Assembly (NCBI GenBank): GCA_003260075.1
Contig: QLIY01000253.1
Location: 62,001-126,000, forward strand
Direction of reading: 5' to 3'
Source of the DNA: Phallusia mammillata
Taxonomy: Eukaryota > Chordata > Ascidiacea > Phlebobranchia > Ascidiidae
DNA: 64,000 nucleotides
The translations under genes and the position numbers were made by a program. The notes beneath the pieces were generated by a model. It was not told the DNA's origin and did not search any database. It worked only from the letters and a program-made list of their open reading frames with translations. Shown here in pieces: positions 1-13,900 of this stretch (position 1 is the stretch's first letter; each line of letters starts with the position of its first letter).

Positions 1-926
1 TTCTAATATTTGATTTTGTCATCTTAAAGCTGTTTTGTCGATTTGAAACCAAACGGCTGATACAAAATCTTCATTTACTGGTAATAAAAATAGTTTATTA
101 TCAGCCTGCGTTCGAACCACCAAGCATATAGTAATAATAATAATAGGTTACTGATATCAACGGCCAACATCATCTGCTGTACAAGCAGGGAAAACGGGTC
201 TTTCAAGGGGGCGGGCAGCTGAAACTAAAAACTAGAGAGCAATAATAATAATAGTGGCGGTGGACACACACATACACGGGGATAGAACGAGCGATTAGAG
301 ATCGAACAATCATTTCAGTGATATTGCGGCTGTCGTCAAAATTACGGAATAATATATCATAAACAACCAATAATGCTTTTCGTACCATTTTCGACACGAT
401 AGTATTATGAGCAGCAGTGAGCTCCTATTTGGTAATTATTCTACTAACTAAATGTACAGCACGGCTCTAAGTATAAGAGTTTGGGAATACACAAAAACTG
501 TTGTAGTTTGTGCTACGTAAGGTAAAGTCAAATTGTAAACCGGCTTAAGCAGTTGAAAGAGTTCATTGCGCCAAGACGTTTTGGTACAAAAGCGACATGC
601 GGTATGCAAGACGACAAAAGGGCAAGAGAAGGAAAAAACAAGCAAAAACGTGAGAAGATTGAGTAAAAAAGCATGAAACGTGTGTACTGACCCCCAAAAA
701 GCAAACCAGGCACAGTCTATCGCAAATATAGGCCGTTTTCAGTGGCGAAATTGTCGCATACAATCAGACGTACGGTGTCTACTGCTACAAGCTTTTGCAA
801 AACACTTGCTTTTAACGCGTTTTTTTAACGAACAGGAGAGCAGTGGTCTTTAGAAAAAGGATAAAAATTGCCGTTTTTGATATACTGTTCAGTAAATAAG
901 TGGCATGGTATCTAAATAAATTTTCC

Positions 927-1023
<97 letters not shown>

Positions 1024-1921
1024 TACTAAAGCATCTTTATGATCAAAGTGCCTACAGAGGTATAGGCGAATTTAAACAGTGGATAAAACATTGCTCCCAA
1101 ACTCTTGGATTGTTTTTACACTTTGAAAGCGATCTATGAAGTTTTTCCTAAAACGGTTGCTACCTTACCATGAAGATACTGTGTAAAACAATGCCTGTGC
1201 TATACGATGTTTTTTCACCTGTAAACATGGATAGAAAATGTGGGAATAAAATCAAATCTCAAACCAAAACAAAACTATTTGTACCTTCCCCCCCCCCTTT
1301 TTTCACCTGTAAACATGGATAGAAAATGTGGGAATAAAATCAAATTTCAAATCAAAACAAAACTAGTTGTACCTATTTCAAGCCTACCTAGCGTTGAATG
1401 CGAAAAGTAAAGAAAACACCTAGATTTTCGGTCTATATGCGGCATGTGGTTTGGGTGTGAAAAAACATACGACCATTCTGTGCAAAGGCGTTTTAGGATC
1501 TGATTTAATTATTTTTGTTGTGGTTGAAAAAAGGCTTTTGTGCCTAAGTTTGTGTTTTAAGTGAGCAGCCCCGAGCTCTACTACGTACGAACACACCACA
1601 TAAGAGACGATCATTTGTTTTCCAAACCTTCTAGCATAATTTTATGTAACTTGCATTTATAGTTAAAGCAAATTCAGCTAATAAATTTTCCTGACGAAAT
1701 AATAATACAGCAAACTTCACTAAACATTTTTTTATAAAAAAAGCCTTAAAACTGTTATTGGATGCGAACAAACCGATCAACTCCAGACTATGGGTTAAAT
1801 GAGCCTACCCCCAAAAAATACTAAACCCTCCTATATGACATAGAAATATTATGAAACTCTCGGGCGCCGTTCAGTGTCCGTGCTGTGCATGTTGTCATGG
1901 TTGCGTTTACGGTTTAGAAGT
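1..1921. other. region 3' of REPS, no gene seen
   Basis: Contains the 95-bp C run and a 77-bp segment present twice (about 1210-1287 and 1298-1374), the copies separated by ten C at 1288-1297. Open frames are short and none resembles a protein. The REPS 3' UTR presumably occupies part of it, but I see no decisive polyadenylation signal. Confidence 0.6.
928..1022. repeat. 95-bp uninterrupted poly-C run
   Basis: Ninety-five consecutive C residues on the + strand, just 3' of the REPS stop codon. No copy of the flanks is repeated on both sides. Homopolymers of C this long are very unusual in assembled animal DNA, so this is probably a gap filler or sequencing artefact. A poly-proline open frame of 79 codons across it is a by-product. 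Confidence 0.9.
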
Positions 1922-4900
1922 TTACTGGGTGAAAGGTCGCATTTGGTGGATGGTCATTTCGACTGTTATACGTTTTTCCATCACATCCTTAAGCTGTTGT
2001 TGCAGATCACCGTTAAGCCTTGTCAGCTGTGTGTTTCGGTTTTTGAGTTCTCGAATCGCAGATTGCAATTCCATTTTTTGTCGGTTTGCCCTGCAAGAAA
2101 CAAAAATATTTTAGTAAAACTCACTACCATGTACTGTACTTAATGGCTTGATCGCAAAGGCTTGTGCAATTTCCACAGGGCTTAGTTATTAGATCACGAT
2201 TCGTCTATGGCTGTGGTTCTTATCCTTCTGCCGTGCTGCACACCTTCCAAATCACCAACCAATTTTTGCAGCCCCTGGGTTTTTGTATTTATACAGAACA
2301 CCCCTGGTCTATGGTGCAATGGTGTTATAAGAGCTACTGTTACAATAGTCTTGTTAAAAACTCAAAGCAAAATGTTTCTCGATTTGGCCGTGATGAAATC
2401 AATAAACATATTTAAGTAAACATGAGTCACTTACTCTTGTTTTGGTGGAGCATCAATTTTAGCTTCGTCGCTGCTTTTTACTGTCAAGGATGTTATGATG
2501 GGTTCGGGTTTGCAAACGTCAGCACTTAACATTCTTGTGCGGGGTGGCTTCACTGGCGCCTGCAAATATATCATGATTTTAAATTAAATGATAATTGGTG
2601 GATAAAAAATTACATATAAATCAGCCTTCCTCCCCCCCCCCGCACACCTTCCAAATCACCAACCAATTTTTGCAGCCCCTGGGTTTTTGAATTTATACAG
2701 AACAGACNTAGACTACATCTAGTTTTGCAAGGCGCATAAAAATCCAAACATCGATTGAAATAGCTTATTTCATCGATTGTTACGTCACAGACATTACTAA
2801 AAGTATCAATGACTTTGTTATTGTTCGCGAATAAATGCATTTGATCTGTTGATTGTGATGCAATAAATGACTAATGCAAGCACCTGAGATTTTTCAAAAT
2901 TCCACACGATATTACTTTCTCAAGAAATCACTAATCAAACTAAATAAAATCGCAGTATACCTTTAAGGTCCCGACCAAATCGCTTCACAAAATTATTTCG
3001 ATTAAAGAATAATTTTTTTGTTAATGTTTGGCACAAACCATTATTATAAAAATAACAGAGGGGGAAATTTGAACTTGGTGATTTACTTTAATGGGAAACC
3101 GCACCAAAAAGGTTAAGAACCACTGCTCTAAAAGTTCTACGATTTTAGGGTCGAAAAAATAACATCACAAACAGTATGTCAGTTATTTGTTTCAGAGGTA
3201 ATCTTAATAATACTGGAGCTGTAAGGTCAAACACTGTAATCAATATATTACAGGGTAAAATGTTGACTGTAGGTTTGGCACGAAATGTCAAAACCTAATT
3301 TAAACAAACTCATTTCGAGTAGGTTTAAATGTAGAATAAGTAGAGTCTTAGCAACACTTTTCTTAAAAACATCATTTCCTTTGTACCGAACTTTATATTT
3401 TATTGTGAGTGTACATTATTATGCACATGTTTTTCGGCATTTTAGATTTATAAAATATTGAAAGTGCTGTATTGCCGGATAAACTTTAAACGGATAGTCT
3501 GATATTTAAAAGCACAAGTAAATTAAACTCACTTTTTTATTGTGAAGAGCTTTTTCTGATTCCACATCTTTGGATTCATTTTCTGAAGTTTCGTTCGACT
3601 TTAAAGCCTCCTCTGAAAATACATTACAAGAAATGCATAATTAACGTGATAAAACAAACTATTGTTTCTTTTGTTTATTACCTAATACACTTGTATTTGA
3701 TGTTAATATCGATTTGAAAACTTAATTTTGGTGTTACAGTCGGTTAATCCGGACCTGTTTGACCAAAAAAATATTGGGATTCGGGGAAAATCCGGATTAA
3801 CCGACATCGATTAGTTCAGGTCTTACCATATTACAAATCATTTGTACCTCGAGTTTTGTCGAAATTAGGTTATACTGAACAGGCGTTTTCGTTCACCAGG
3901 TGAAATTAGGTTAACCGAATCCGGTTTAACGGAGGTTTACTGTACTTACAAATGATGGACATCATTGTGCCAAAGTTACAATAATACGTAAATTTAACAT
4001 TCTGGATACAAAAAACTGCAAGTTACTGTTGTCAGAAATTTTATTGCTAACATCTCCAGAAAAAGTTTCCTTTCTACAGGAGCTGTAAAATATTTGTTTT
4101 TGTAGAATGTAAATTTTTTAAGTCATAAAAAATTTCAACACTATCTTAAGACTTACTTTGTGGTCGTGGGGCAGGAACTGGTTTTTCAACATGCTCTTTT
4201 ATTGCAACGGTTTCCGGTTTTGTTTTTTCCTGCTGGTGATTACTTTCTACAGGTTTGGTTGGTGGGGTACTGGTGGGTGGTTTATCGGCCTGGTTGGGTT
4301 GGTTAAAATTGCTAAAGTCGGCAAAAGATTCCTGAAAATAAAGCTAATTGTTTTCAAAGTTGTTTTAAAAAATCGTTTTATGGCAAGGCAAAAAAGGATG
4401 CGTTTTTCACATAATGCGAGACAACAAAAATAAAAAAAATAGTTGCACAACTTATCACTTAACAGAAAATAAATTTGACCAGAAGTTATACCTTGCAACC
4501 CCAAAATAATTCTTCTTTTAAATGTCATTTTCAACTTTTAAATATTGGTTTCATCATGTAACTTACATTTAATTCTGTTTTCATATTTTTATATTGCAGT
4601 AAGTAAGACGCATTTGTTGCAATAGGCTAGAAGTAAATGATAAATGCGAAAACAGAAAGCACTTTTTAAAACATTCTTATTAAACGAAGCACTACGACTA
4701 AACTAAATCTTTTCGAATAAACCAGTTTTATCAATATGCTCACTTAAACAGTAAAAATTTGAGGAAACTTGTTGAATTTTCCAAACATAAACACCGCAAA
4801 TCTGCGTGTTTTTACTGCGTTCACTAAATAAAATCACACCTTGCCCCTTTTCAATTGCAAAGGCCAGTTCACAACAGAGCAATCAACGTATTTTAACAAT

Positions 4901-7900
4901 CAACAAACTCACATTGGCTGCTTGCTGAGGGCGTGGAGGGGGCGTTGGCCCATCTACACGTGGCGCTTCAGGTTCTTTCAGCTGTGGTTTGGGTTTGTCT
5001 GTGGAGTTGGTTTTAGCAGCCACTGGCCGCGGTTTGGGAATTGGAGACGCCGTGTGTTGGGGTTGGGGATGCACCTGGGGTCTCGGTGGGGGTGTGGGGG
5101 CTGCAGCAACGGGAGGTGGGGGCGCTGTAACAGGAGGTACCGACCCACTTTCCAATGACGAACTTGAACCGGATCTGAAATAGAGAAAATTATTTTTAAT
5201 GTTTGTAACTCATAATACGCCAGGCCTATTGAAGATGTTACGCTGAACTATATTCAGCCTTCCACGCATAGCCTTTGCCCACTGGAATTTCCCGGACATG
5301 TCTGGAGGTTTGGCGTTAAATCTGTTTTTGAAATTCATTTTCAAAAACACTCTTAACGTCCAGAATTTTAAGATCTTGTAACCTAACCCAGAGTAGTTTT
5401 CACAATTCTTCTCCTGGGGTACTCAAAAGTTTATGTTTAACGGTTGTCTGTGCTGTTTTGATGCATAATGCTCCCTACATTTATGCAATACAACTTAACA
5501 GCACGAAATAAAGGCTACTTGGTGAAATAAAGGCTATTTTTGCGTCTTGAAAGCTAACAATACTCTGTTAAAAGGATCATATGTGAAACTTTCTGTTTAG
5601 TAACTTATTAGCAAACACAACTACGTCTTTGTCTTAGTGATAGTGATGGTTGCCAAAAATTGGGTTGTTTGGGTTGGTAAAATGTAACAACATGCCATAG
5701 TACGCATGATTGGTGTCGCCTAAGATATTTATTGTAATATTTCAGTCCCGCAGATATGGTAGCTCTAGTACAGGTTCTAATAGGGTTGAAAATATATCGT
5801 TTTATCGAATCGCTTTTGTACAAAAATATACATCAGATTATACCTGGGTCTTAAAGGTCTCGACGACCAATCACTATGTTCAGGATCTGACCTCACACCA
5901 CTATTATGAAAATCTTCGTCACCAGATGAACGTTCACTAGTTGCTACTGACGACGTGGTGGATGAAATTGATGAGTTCGAATGAGATCGGCCTGTAAAGT
6001 ACAAGTATAGCTATTATGCACGTCAAACCAGATAGCAACCCAACTTAATACTGATAAACATGGTAATTTACCAAGTTGACTAAGATTTCATGATAGCTGA
6101 TGAAGCTTCACAATGGTTGAAGTATTCCATTTAAAGCAATATATAGTTACTAACCATGTGTAAACTGTCAATGCAACCTTGTACATAATAGAGCACCCAC
6201 TTACAGAGACAGAAAACTTGTAGGTTAAGTATACCTCAAAAATACCAATGCAAGCCTAGAACTTGGTTTAGTGCATTTTTACCGTTGAAATTCAGACCAA
6301 CATAGCACAGATAAACATAACATTTTAATGCTCTTTTGCTGGGAGAACATTGATCAAAAATTTAAAAGTTCTCTGTAATACAGATGCTCGGGTTATTTTC
6401 CATCACACATATTTAGAAGCACATGTGATTTCTATAAAGTACTGGCGATACCTTTAGTTTTGTGTCGCATGTATGGTTTGTCACTTGCGCTGTCCAAAGC
6501 ATTAGTTGTCGAATCTGATGATGACGACATTCTTGTGGGTTTGATTTCTGCACAAATACGTAAATTTATTGAAAAACATACATTTTATTGACAAATTCCA
6601 TATAATAACCGTTTAGATTTGGACCAAAACTGAATATTCAGCAGTTTTACTGAATCAACCAAATTGTGTGTGATGGAAAGTCGTACGCTACGCTTTTGAT
6701 TTGACACAAAAAATCGTTTTTCTACCTGACAAACAGCAGTGTTACTATCACAGTAGGGATGGGCCAGGCCGAGCCAGAACCCGAGTATTCGGTACCGAGC
6801 ATCGCTGTTTTTTTTGCTCAGGGCTCGGTATAGCAGTTACACAAACAGACCCCAGCATTTAATTTGCATATTTATGCCCTGCTAACATGCCAAACTAATG
6901 TTCAAAAGGGTATCCAATAACAAAAATAGATGGTGGAAAACGGGTACTTCATGGGCGTGTACAGCCGAATACACCGCTGGTAATGTAAAGGACCTTGGAA
7001 AGCTTTAACAATAGGTTGTAAAAATTCACTGAGAATTCATTGCATTACCTCTGTCTTCCCCCGCACTATCAGGTTCATTACGTAGATAGCCATAAGGGTT
7101 TGTCATCACTTTACTCCTTGTTTGAGGCGAAGACGTCGTTGATTCTTCATCGAGTGTCTCAGTTTTGCTCTGTGACCCAGCGGCCTCCCCGTCTGCCTCA
7201 CCCACCCGGGTCCAGTGTTCGTGGTGTCGAGATGGGGTCATTCTTACTGCCACTGGGTGGTGCAAGTGTTCCTAAAATGTTTCATTAGTAAAATATTGCC
7301 TGTGATGAAATTATACATAAAAAATAATGTTGTCTCATTAGCTTGTTGCTTTATTTTTATCCAAAAGGATGGTTGATGCCAATATGTTTGAAAAGCCCCG
7401 TTCATTATGTACTATGCCTGGCAGTAGCAGTTAATATATCTTCAGGGTGAAGTGAAAAAAAAACCAAGGTAGCAAGATTTTACATTGCATGCCTTTTTAG
7501 TCACCACAGCACCACAGCTTACACCTGGTAAAATAGCTAATCATGATCATGAATAGAGAGTGATATTTGTAAATATATTACAGATTCGGGGTCATCAACA
7601 ACAAAATTATTTCAAATGAGTTTTTCAACAGTTCTGCCTGATATGTTTGTGGGGGGGGGGTCCTGTACACAATAAATAGGGCAAAAATGAGTTTTTTAAG
7701 CCTGTAGGTCTGCTTAGTAAAATTGCTAATCAATCAATATCATGAATAGAGGAGTGATATTTGAAAATATATCACAGATTCTGGATCAACAACAAGAAAA
7801 TTATTTCAAATGAGTTTTTCAACAGTTCTGCCTGATATGTTTGTGGGGGTTGAATAATCTATTAAGAAAGGTCTGAGTGGTAAATTAGACAAAAAGGTTA

Positions 7901-10900
7901 AAACCTCTGGTAAAAAAGAAAAGTGATAAAACTAAAGGGGGGGGGGTAACAGTTCTGCCCGATATGTTTGTGGGGTTTGAATAATCTCTTAATAAAGGAC
8001 TGGGTGGCAAATTAGACAAAAAGGTTGAAATCTCAGGTATAAAAGAAAAGTAACATGAAAACTAAACTGATAATACTAAAAGACCTTCCATTCCATTAGT
8101 CAACATAAATGCAAAGTAACTTGTACATTATGGACATTATCTGCACTATACACATAAGATAAAACACACACTGGGGGGGGGGGGAGCCTCGTTCAGTTTA
8201 TATACTATGCCTGGCAGCAGCAGTTAATATATCTTCAGGGTTAAGTGAAAAAATGTCCCCTAAATTAAATTAACATCAGTAGACCAAGGTAGCAGGATTT
8301 TACATTGCATGCCTTTTTGGTCACCACAGCACCGTAGTTTACATACAACATACCGTTTACAACATACCACTTAAATAGGGCAAAGAAATTTAATCCTCTA
8401 GGTCTGCTTAAAAAAATTGCTAATCATTATCATGAATAGAGAGAGTAATTTATAAATGGCCATGGATCCTGGGTCACCAACTAGAAAATTATTTCAAATG
8501 TGTATNAAGAAAATTATTTCAAATGAGTTTTTCAACAGTTCTGCCTGATATGTTTGTGGGGGTTGAAAAATCTATTAAGAAAGGTCTGAGTGGTAAATTA
8601 GACAAAAAGGTTAAAACCTCTGGTAAAAAAGAAAAGTGATAAAACTAAACTGACAATACTAAAAGATAAACCGTCAGTTAGTCAACATAAAATAACTTGT
8701 GCATTATGGACATTATCTGCACTATACACATAAGATAAAACACACACTGTTTAATTAGTTACTAACTGTAGTAGAATCGAGTACTTGGTCGAAATTAGCG
8801 AGGGTTGTCGAGCTCGATGTTCGATCGCTGAAAGTCTCCCATTGCTCTTGTTTTTGATCACCACCTGTCAATAAAACACATCTATGAGCAAACAATGTAA
8901 TTTTCCGGTTATTGCTGATTCATCAACACATTGTATCTGTTTACATGCAAATTTAAGCAGTCGGCTTACTTTATAGTACTGGGGGGGGGGGGCCAAAAAA
9001 AATGTTGGTGGAAAATAAACGATATTTTAATTATAGTCTATGGCAGTGTAATAACAGTATTCTAGAGTAGATATTTTCTTGAAAAGGAACTGGTAATGAT
9101 TAAGTCTAGTTCAAGGAACCACAACCGGGGGGGGGGATGACAATACTAAAAGCCGTCAGTTAGTCAACATAAAACTAGAAGGGTGGCTTAGCACATTTTG
9201 TTGTTGCATTTTGCACTATAACCTATTTTAAAACATAAATGTATTTCCTATGCTTATTTTGTATTGGGTCGGGGGGGGGGGTTTAATCAAATATAGCTTT
9301 TTTAAATATGAAACACACATGAACAGAATAGTTGGTTAGATAAGAAAATACTCTATCTCTCTAACTTTGTAATAATTGGTTGCATGCAAATGAACCAATT
9401 TCAAAAAAAATGTTTTTAATTGTATCGAATTGCATCAATCCTAAGTATTTGCACCAAAACGAAGACAGGAAGACACATTTAAAAATGCTATAGGGGCAAT
9501 GGGGGGGGGGTATTAATCAAATATAGCTTTTTTGAATATGAAACACACATGAACAGAAAAGTTGGTTAGACAAGAAAAGACCCTATCTCTCTGACTTTGT
9601 AATAATAGGTTGAATGCAAATGAACTAATTTAAAAATTAAAAAAATTAAAAAAAAAAATTTTAATTGTGTCTCATTGCATCAATCCTAAGTATCTGCTTG
9701 GTGTTACATTTTTTCTTTCAGATAATTTGGTTAGATTTCAAAAACCCAAAACCATGTACACATACAAAAGTTTAACCAAAACGAAGACAGGAAGACACAT
9801 TTAAAAATGCTATAGGGGCAATAAATGGAACCATGGGGATTTTAAGAAAACTGTTAAACCCTTTTTTCATTACTTTCACTTCTGTATGAGAAATTGACAC
9901 CAATGCAGCAGTGGCTGAGTTATGAGCTTACAGATGCCTTTGAGTAAATACGGAAAAGACAGCAAATATTTAAAAGCTGTCGTCATGTCGGCATTGATAA
10001 GCTTATCTGACCCCTAATCAAACAATTTCATTTACAATATTCTCTAAGAAACTGCCAATGTCAGAGCAAAAAATCCATTGAACATATTGTACAGGAAGCT
10101 TAAGGGATGGCCCCAGTACAGAATTTATGTTCATCCAATAAAAAGAAATAAACAATTTACGAGCAGTTAATACAAAAAAAAATGTTGGTGGAAAATAAAC
10201 GATATTTTCATTATAGTCTATGGCAGTGTAATAACAGTATTCTAGAGTAGATATTTTTTTGAAAAGGAACTGGTAATGATTAAGTCTAGTTCAAGGAACC
10301 ACAACCACAAGTAAATACAATAACAACCAAAACCTTATTTACAGAACCTGTGCTTATGACTTTTTATGACATACTGAAATCCAACAGTTTTGTGAAATTG
10401 CACAACACATTTGTAATTTATATTAGCTATTGCTGCCAGGAATAATATCAAGTTTATTGGGCTCTTCTGACAATTGTATTTTTATTCCAACATTGTGACA
10501 TCCTATACAGTTCGCCTTCATCAGGGTAAATAACTCTCAATGCATTCACAACATGTCGAAAATGTAAAAATTAAAATACTATTGCCAGAAAAGTGCTATA
10601 AACTTGACACTTGTCACGTGACATAGCCATGGGCTAAACATAACATAAACAAATTTAAAATAAATACAGCTGTAAACAGTTAAAGTAGAATCTTATTCAA
10701 AAACTATGTTTAAATACATTTCACACCAAACAATCCTCGTTTCTAGTGATGGGACGATACCAGGTTTTAAAGCGAGTACCGATACCGAGTACGAGTACCA
10801 CATGTATATACCTTCGATACCGAGTACTTAAGTGTAGTGTTGTACTAAGTTGTATATCACTGGCTAATTTATCTGCCATGGCCGAGGTACAGGCGTGCAC

Positions 10901-13900
10901 ACACACATGCCGAAAAATGTAATCACCATGTGATAGCGAAAAAAATATACGTAACCTGGCGGAACTTTTTCCCGATTTTGTGCTGTCCGAAGCAAATATT
11001 GGCCAACAGTTGCCCGTATTTTTATGGTGTAAATCGGCCTTCGGTACTCGCATGTTGGTATCGAAAACTGAGACAAAATATTTCGATACCGAGTACGAGT
11101 ATCGATACCACTGAAACCGTTCGATACCATCGATACCGAGTACCGGGTACTCGTCCCATCACTACTCGTTTCACACCCAACAAGCAATACATAATGTCTG
11201 GATAGATTTAATAAAAGACTACACTTATGAGTAAAGTAACTCAAATTCATTCCTTTTGTGGTGTTAAAGTTAAAAAACAGGGAAATGAAATTCATCTAGT
11301 TGTTCTCAGGGGTAATGAGAAGTAAGAGGCAAGAACCACTGCTCTAAGTCATAAGCATATACTTTTCATGTTTAACACAAGAAGTTATGACTGAATGGTC
11401 AAATGACCAGTAACAATACTACTCACCTTTCGGCGAAGTGATTGAGTGGTTTAGTACTTGTTGGTTTTTGCCTTCTGTGGTGTTTGAATCTGCAGAGCAA
11501 AAGCAACAGATTAAAACAAACACAATCATCAAGATTTCAGTTGCTACTAACTACCAGTACATAATGTATGAATCGTAAGTACCTATGCAGTACAATACTT
11601 AAACTGACACCAGAAGTCCGCACTTTACCATGTACTTATTTTGCCAGATAAAAAAAACATGCTAAATGATTTGTCTTGTAAAACGTCAATTTTGTACAAA
11701 CAATATTAAGTAGAAACATTTTTTGTATTTTATTTTTCACAACAGGATGGAGCGGGCCAGTGCATGTCAACAATTTTATGTCTCTGCTGACTTGTGCTTC
11801 AGCATAATGATCAACTTAATAAAAAGTAAAATAAAGAAATTAAAACAGAGTTAAATATTTTTGTGTGTCATAAAGTAGTCGTAATCTTTTGGGAGAACCT
11901 TTGTGAATATTGCTTAATGGGACTAGCAGCAGTAAGAACATTACACCATGCTCCAGCAGAAACATTAACACACAGTGATCCTCATGTTCATTGGGGGGGG
12001 GGAAATGGGGCTAGCAGCAGTAAAAACATTAAACCATGCTCCAGCAGAAACATTAACACACAGTGATCCTCATGTTCATTGGTTTTTGACACTTCACAGA
12101 AGTTAATTAGGTTTTGCAAAACCAAGCAGAATGTTCTAATTCCATAATCATGCAACAATTTTACAAAAACAACAACAAGTAAAAGTTTAGAAATGCTTCA
12201 TAAACTGAATCTTATTTTCCATTTCAAACCAATTTTTCGGACTCAGATAGCGACTTTCGTGTCCAACAGGTTCTTTATTCGAAATTGCCTATCGCTGAAC
12301 AACTAGTACAAAAAGTTTAACCGATCCCAACTACCATAGTTTATACCTGGTACTCTTTTCTCCATGTTGTCTCCGGTAATGTCGATTAATGTTGGTACCA
12401 ACGCTTGTGGAAGTTGTGATGGAAGGTCATAACCATTCTTGCGGGCCACAACGAGGTGAAAAGCTGTACAAAACTCATCAAGAGTAAGGTGGCCATCCTG
12501 GTCCATGTCAGACAACTCCCTACATAAAAATCCAAAACAAATTTAAGACACATTGGAAAATTATAACACACATTCACAAGACAAAATGCTTTATACGAAA
12601 ATAACAAGTTTCAAGGTATGCCTTTGGAAATTGAAATTTATTGATGTTGCACAAACTATTAACTGCAGCATCTACCTCTGAACAAAGTTTAGTTTTTGGC
12701 CCCATGATGTTATGTTGATAACATTTAAAACATAGCCAAACATGTAAATTACTTGGTATACATGCAGAAATTTGAGAAGGGGCAAAATTTATATTTGGGA
12801 TTTTTTATCAATTGCTTGTTGGAAAAGTTTGCTTTTTAAAACACAAACAACTATATATGTGCTTAAATGACAAACTCGTGCACTAAGAAGTTGCAAGCGG
12901 TGACACAATGCTACACATCAAACAAATGAGAATTTCAGGGGCACTGTCTGTAATATTGCTGCAGCCAGCCATTGGGGGATTAGCCTACATTGGCATTAGC
13001 TGGAGCTTCTAAACAGCAAGACTACTTTACACAACAATATACTATAGCTTTGAGGCTTGAGCTGTAGGAAATGACTATTATCACAAAAATGGCATTATCA
13101 TAGGAGCTAAACACCCCTTTAAAACTGTATTACAGGCCATAAACATAATGGGGTTCATTGGGAGAAAAAAATCACGGGGCATTTAAGGACATGAATTTGT
13201 CATGTTGCAAGAACACATTTTTAAAGCAATATGACGAATAGTTAAAAACGGGGGGGGGGGGCTAAACACCCCTTTAAAACTGTATTACAACTATCAGATG
13301 GTACAACTATCAAGGCCATGAACATTTAGGGTTCATTGGGAGAAAAAAATTACTTTGCTTTTTTAAATATTTGACATTACCAACCAAATGTACCATCAAA
13401 ATCTTTTGGGGCATTTAAGGGCATGAATTTGTCATGTTGCAAGAACACATTTTTAGAGCAATATGACGAATAGTTAAAAACTAGGATTTTTCAACTCCAT
13501 TTTTAACTGACCAAATATGTGACAGTTCCAGGATAGGTAGCTTGGACTTTGTAAAGAAGTTTCGAGCACTTTGGCCTGCAAAAAATAATAAAAAAACACT
13601 CTATTATAGCAACATTAATGTACACTTATGATTACAAAGTGTTGCACAAATCAAAATGTGAGTTAAATAGGTGAACAATTTTCTTCAACTAACGATTGCT
13701 TTTAAGTGGATAATTACAGCTTTCTAGACAACCTTAAATGCTGGGTAACTGAAATTGGGACTACAGTAGTCGGGCTGCTAGTGAAGTTAGACTTTGGTTT
13801 CCAAGCACCTTCAACCAAAAGGGTACAAAAACAAATGTACATAAATAGAATACTTGTGTGAAATGTATTTTGCACATTTAGTTGCAATTAATTTGTTTAA

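Noticed and set aside
900..1139. 79-codon frame with a long poly-proline tract
   Set aside because: It is the translation of the 95-C run; no other coding sign.
4158..5183. plus-strand ORFs opposite 4.2-5.2 kb
   Set aside because: They are antisense shadows of proline-rich REPS exons 4157-4331 and 4913-5174.
10864..11295. 143-codon minus-strand open frame
   Set aside because: Lies mostly inside the hAT MITE 10744-11164; its repeats explain the composition and no protein motif is present.
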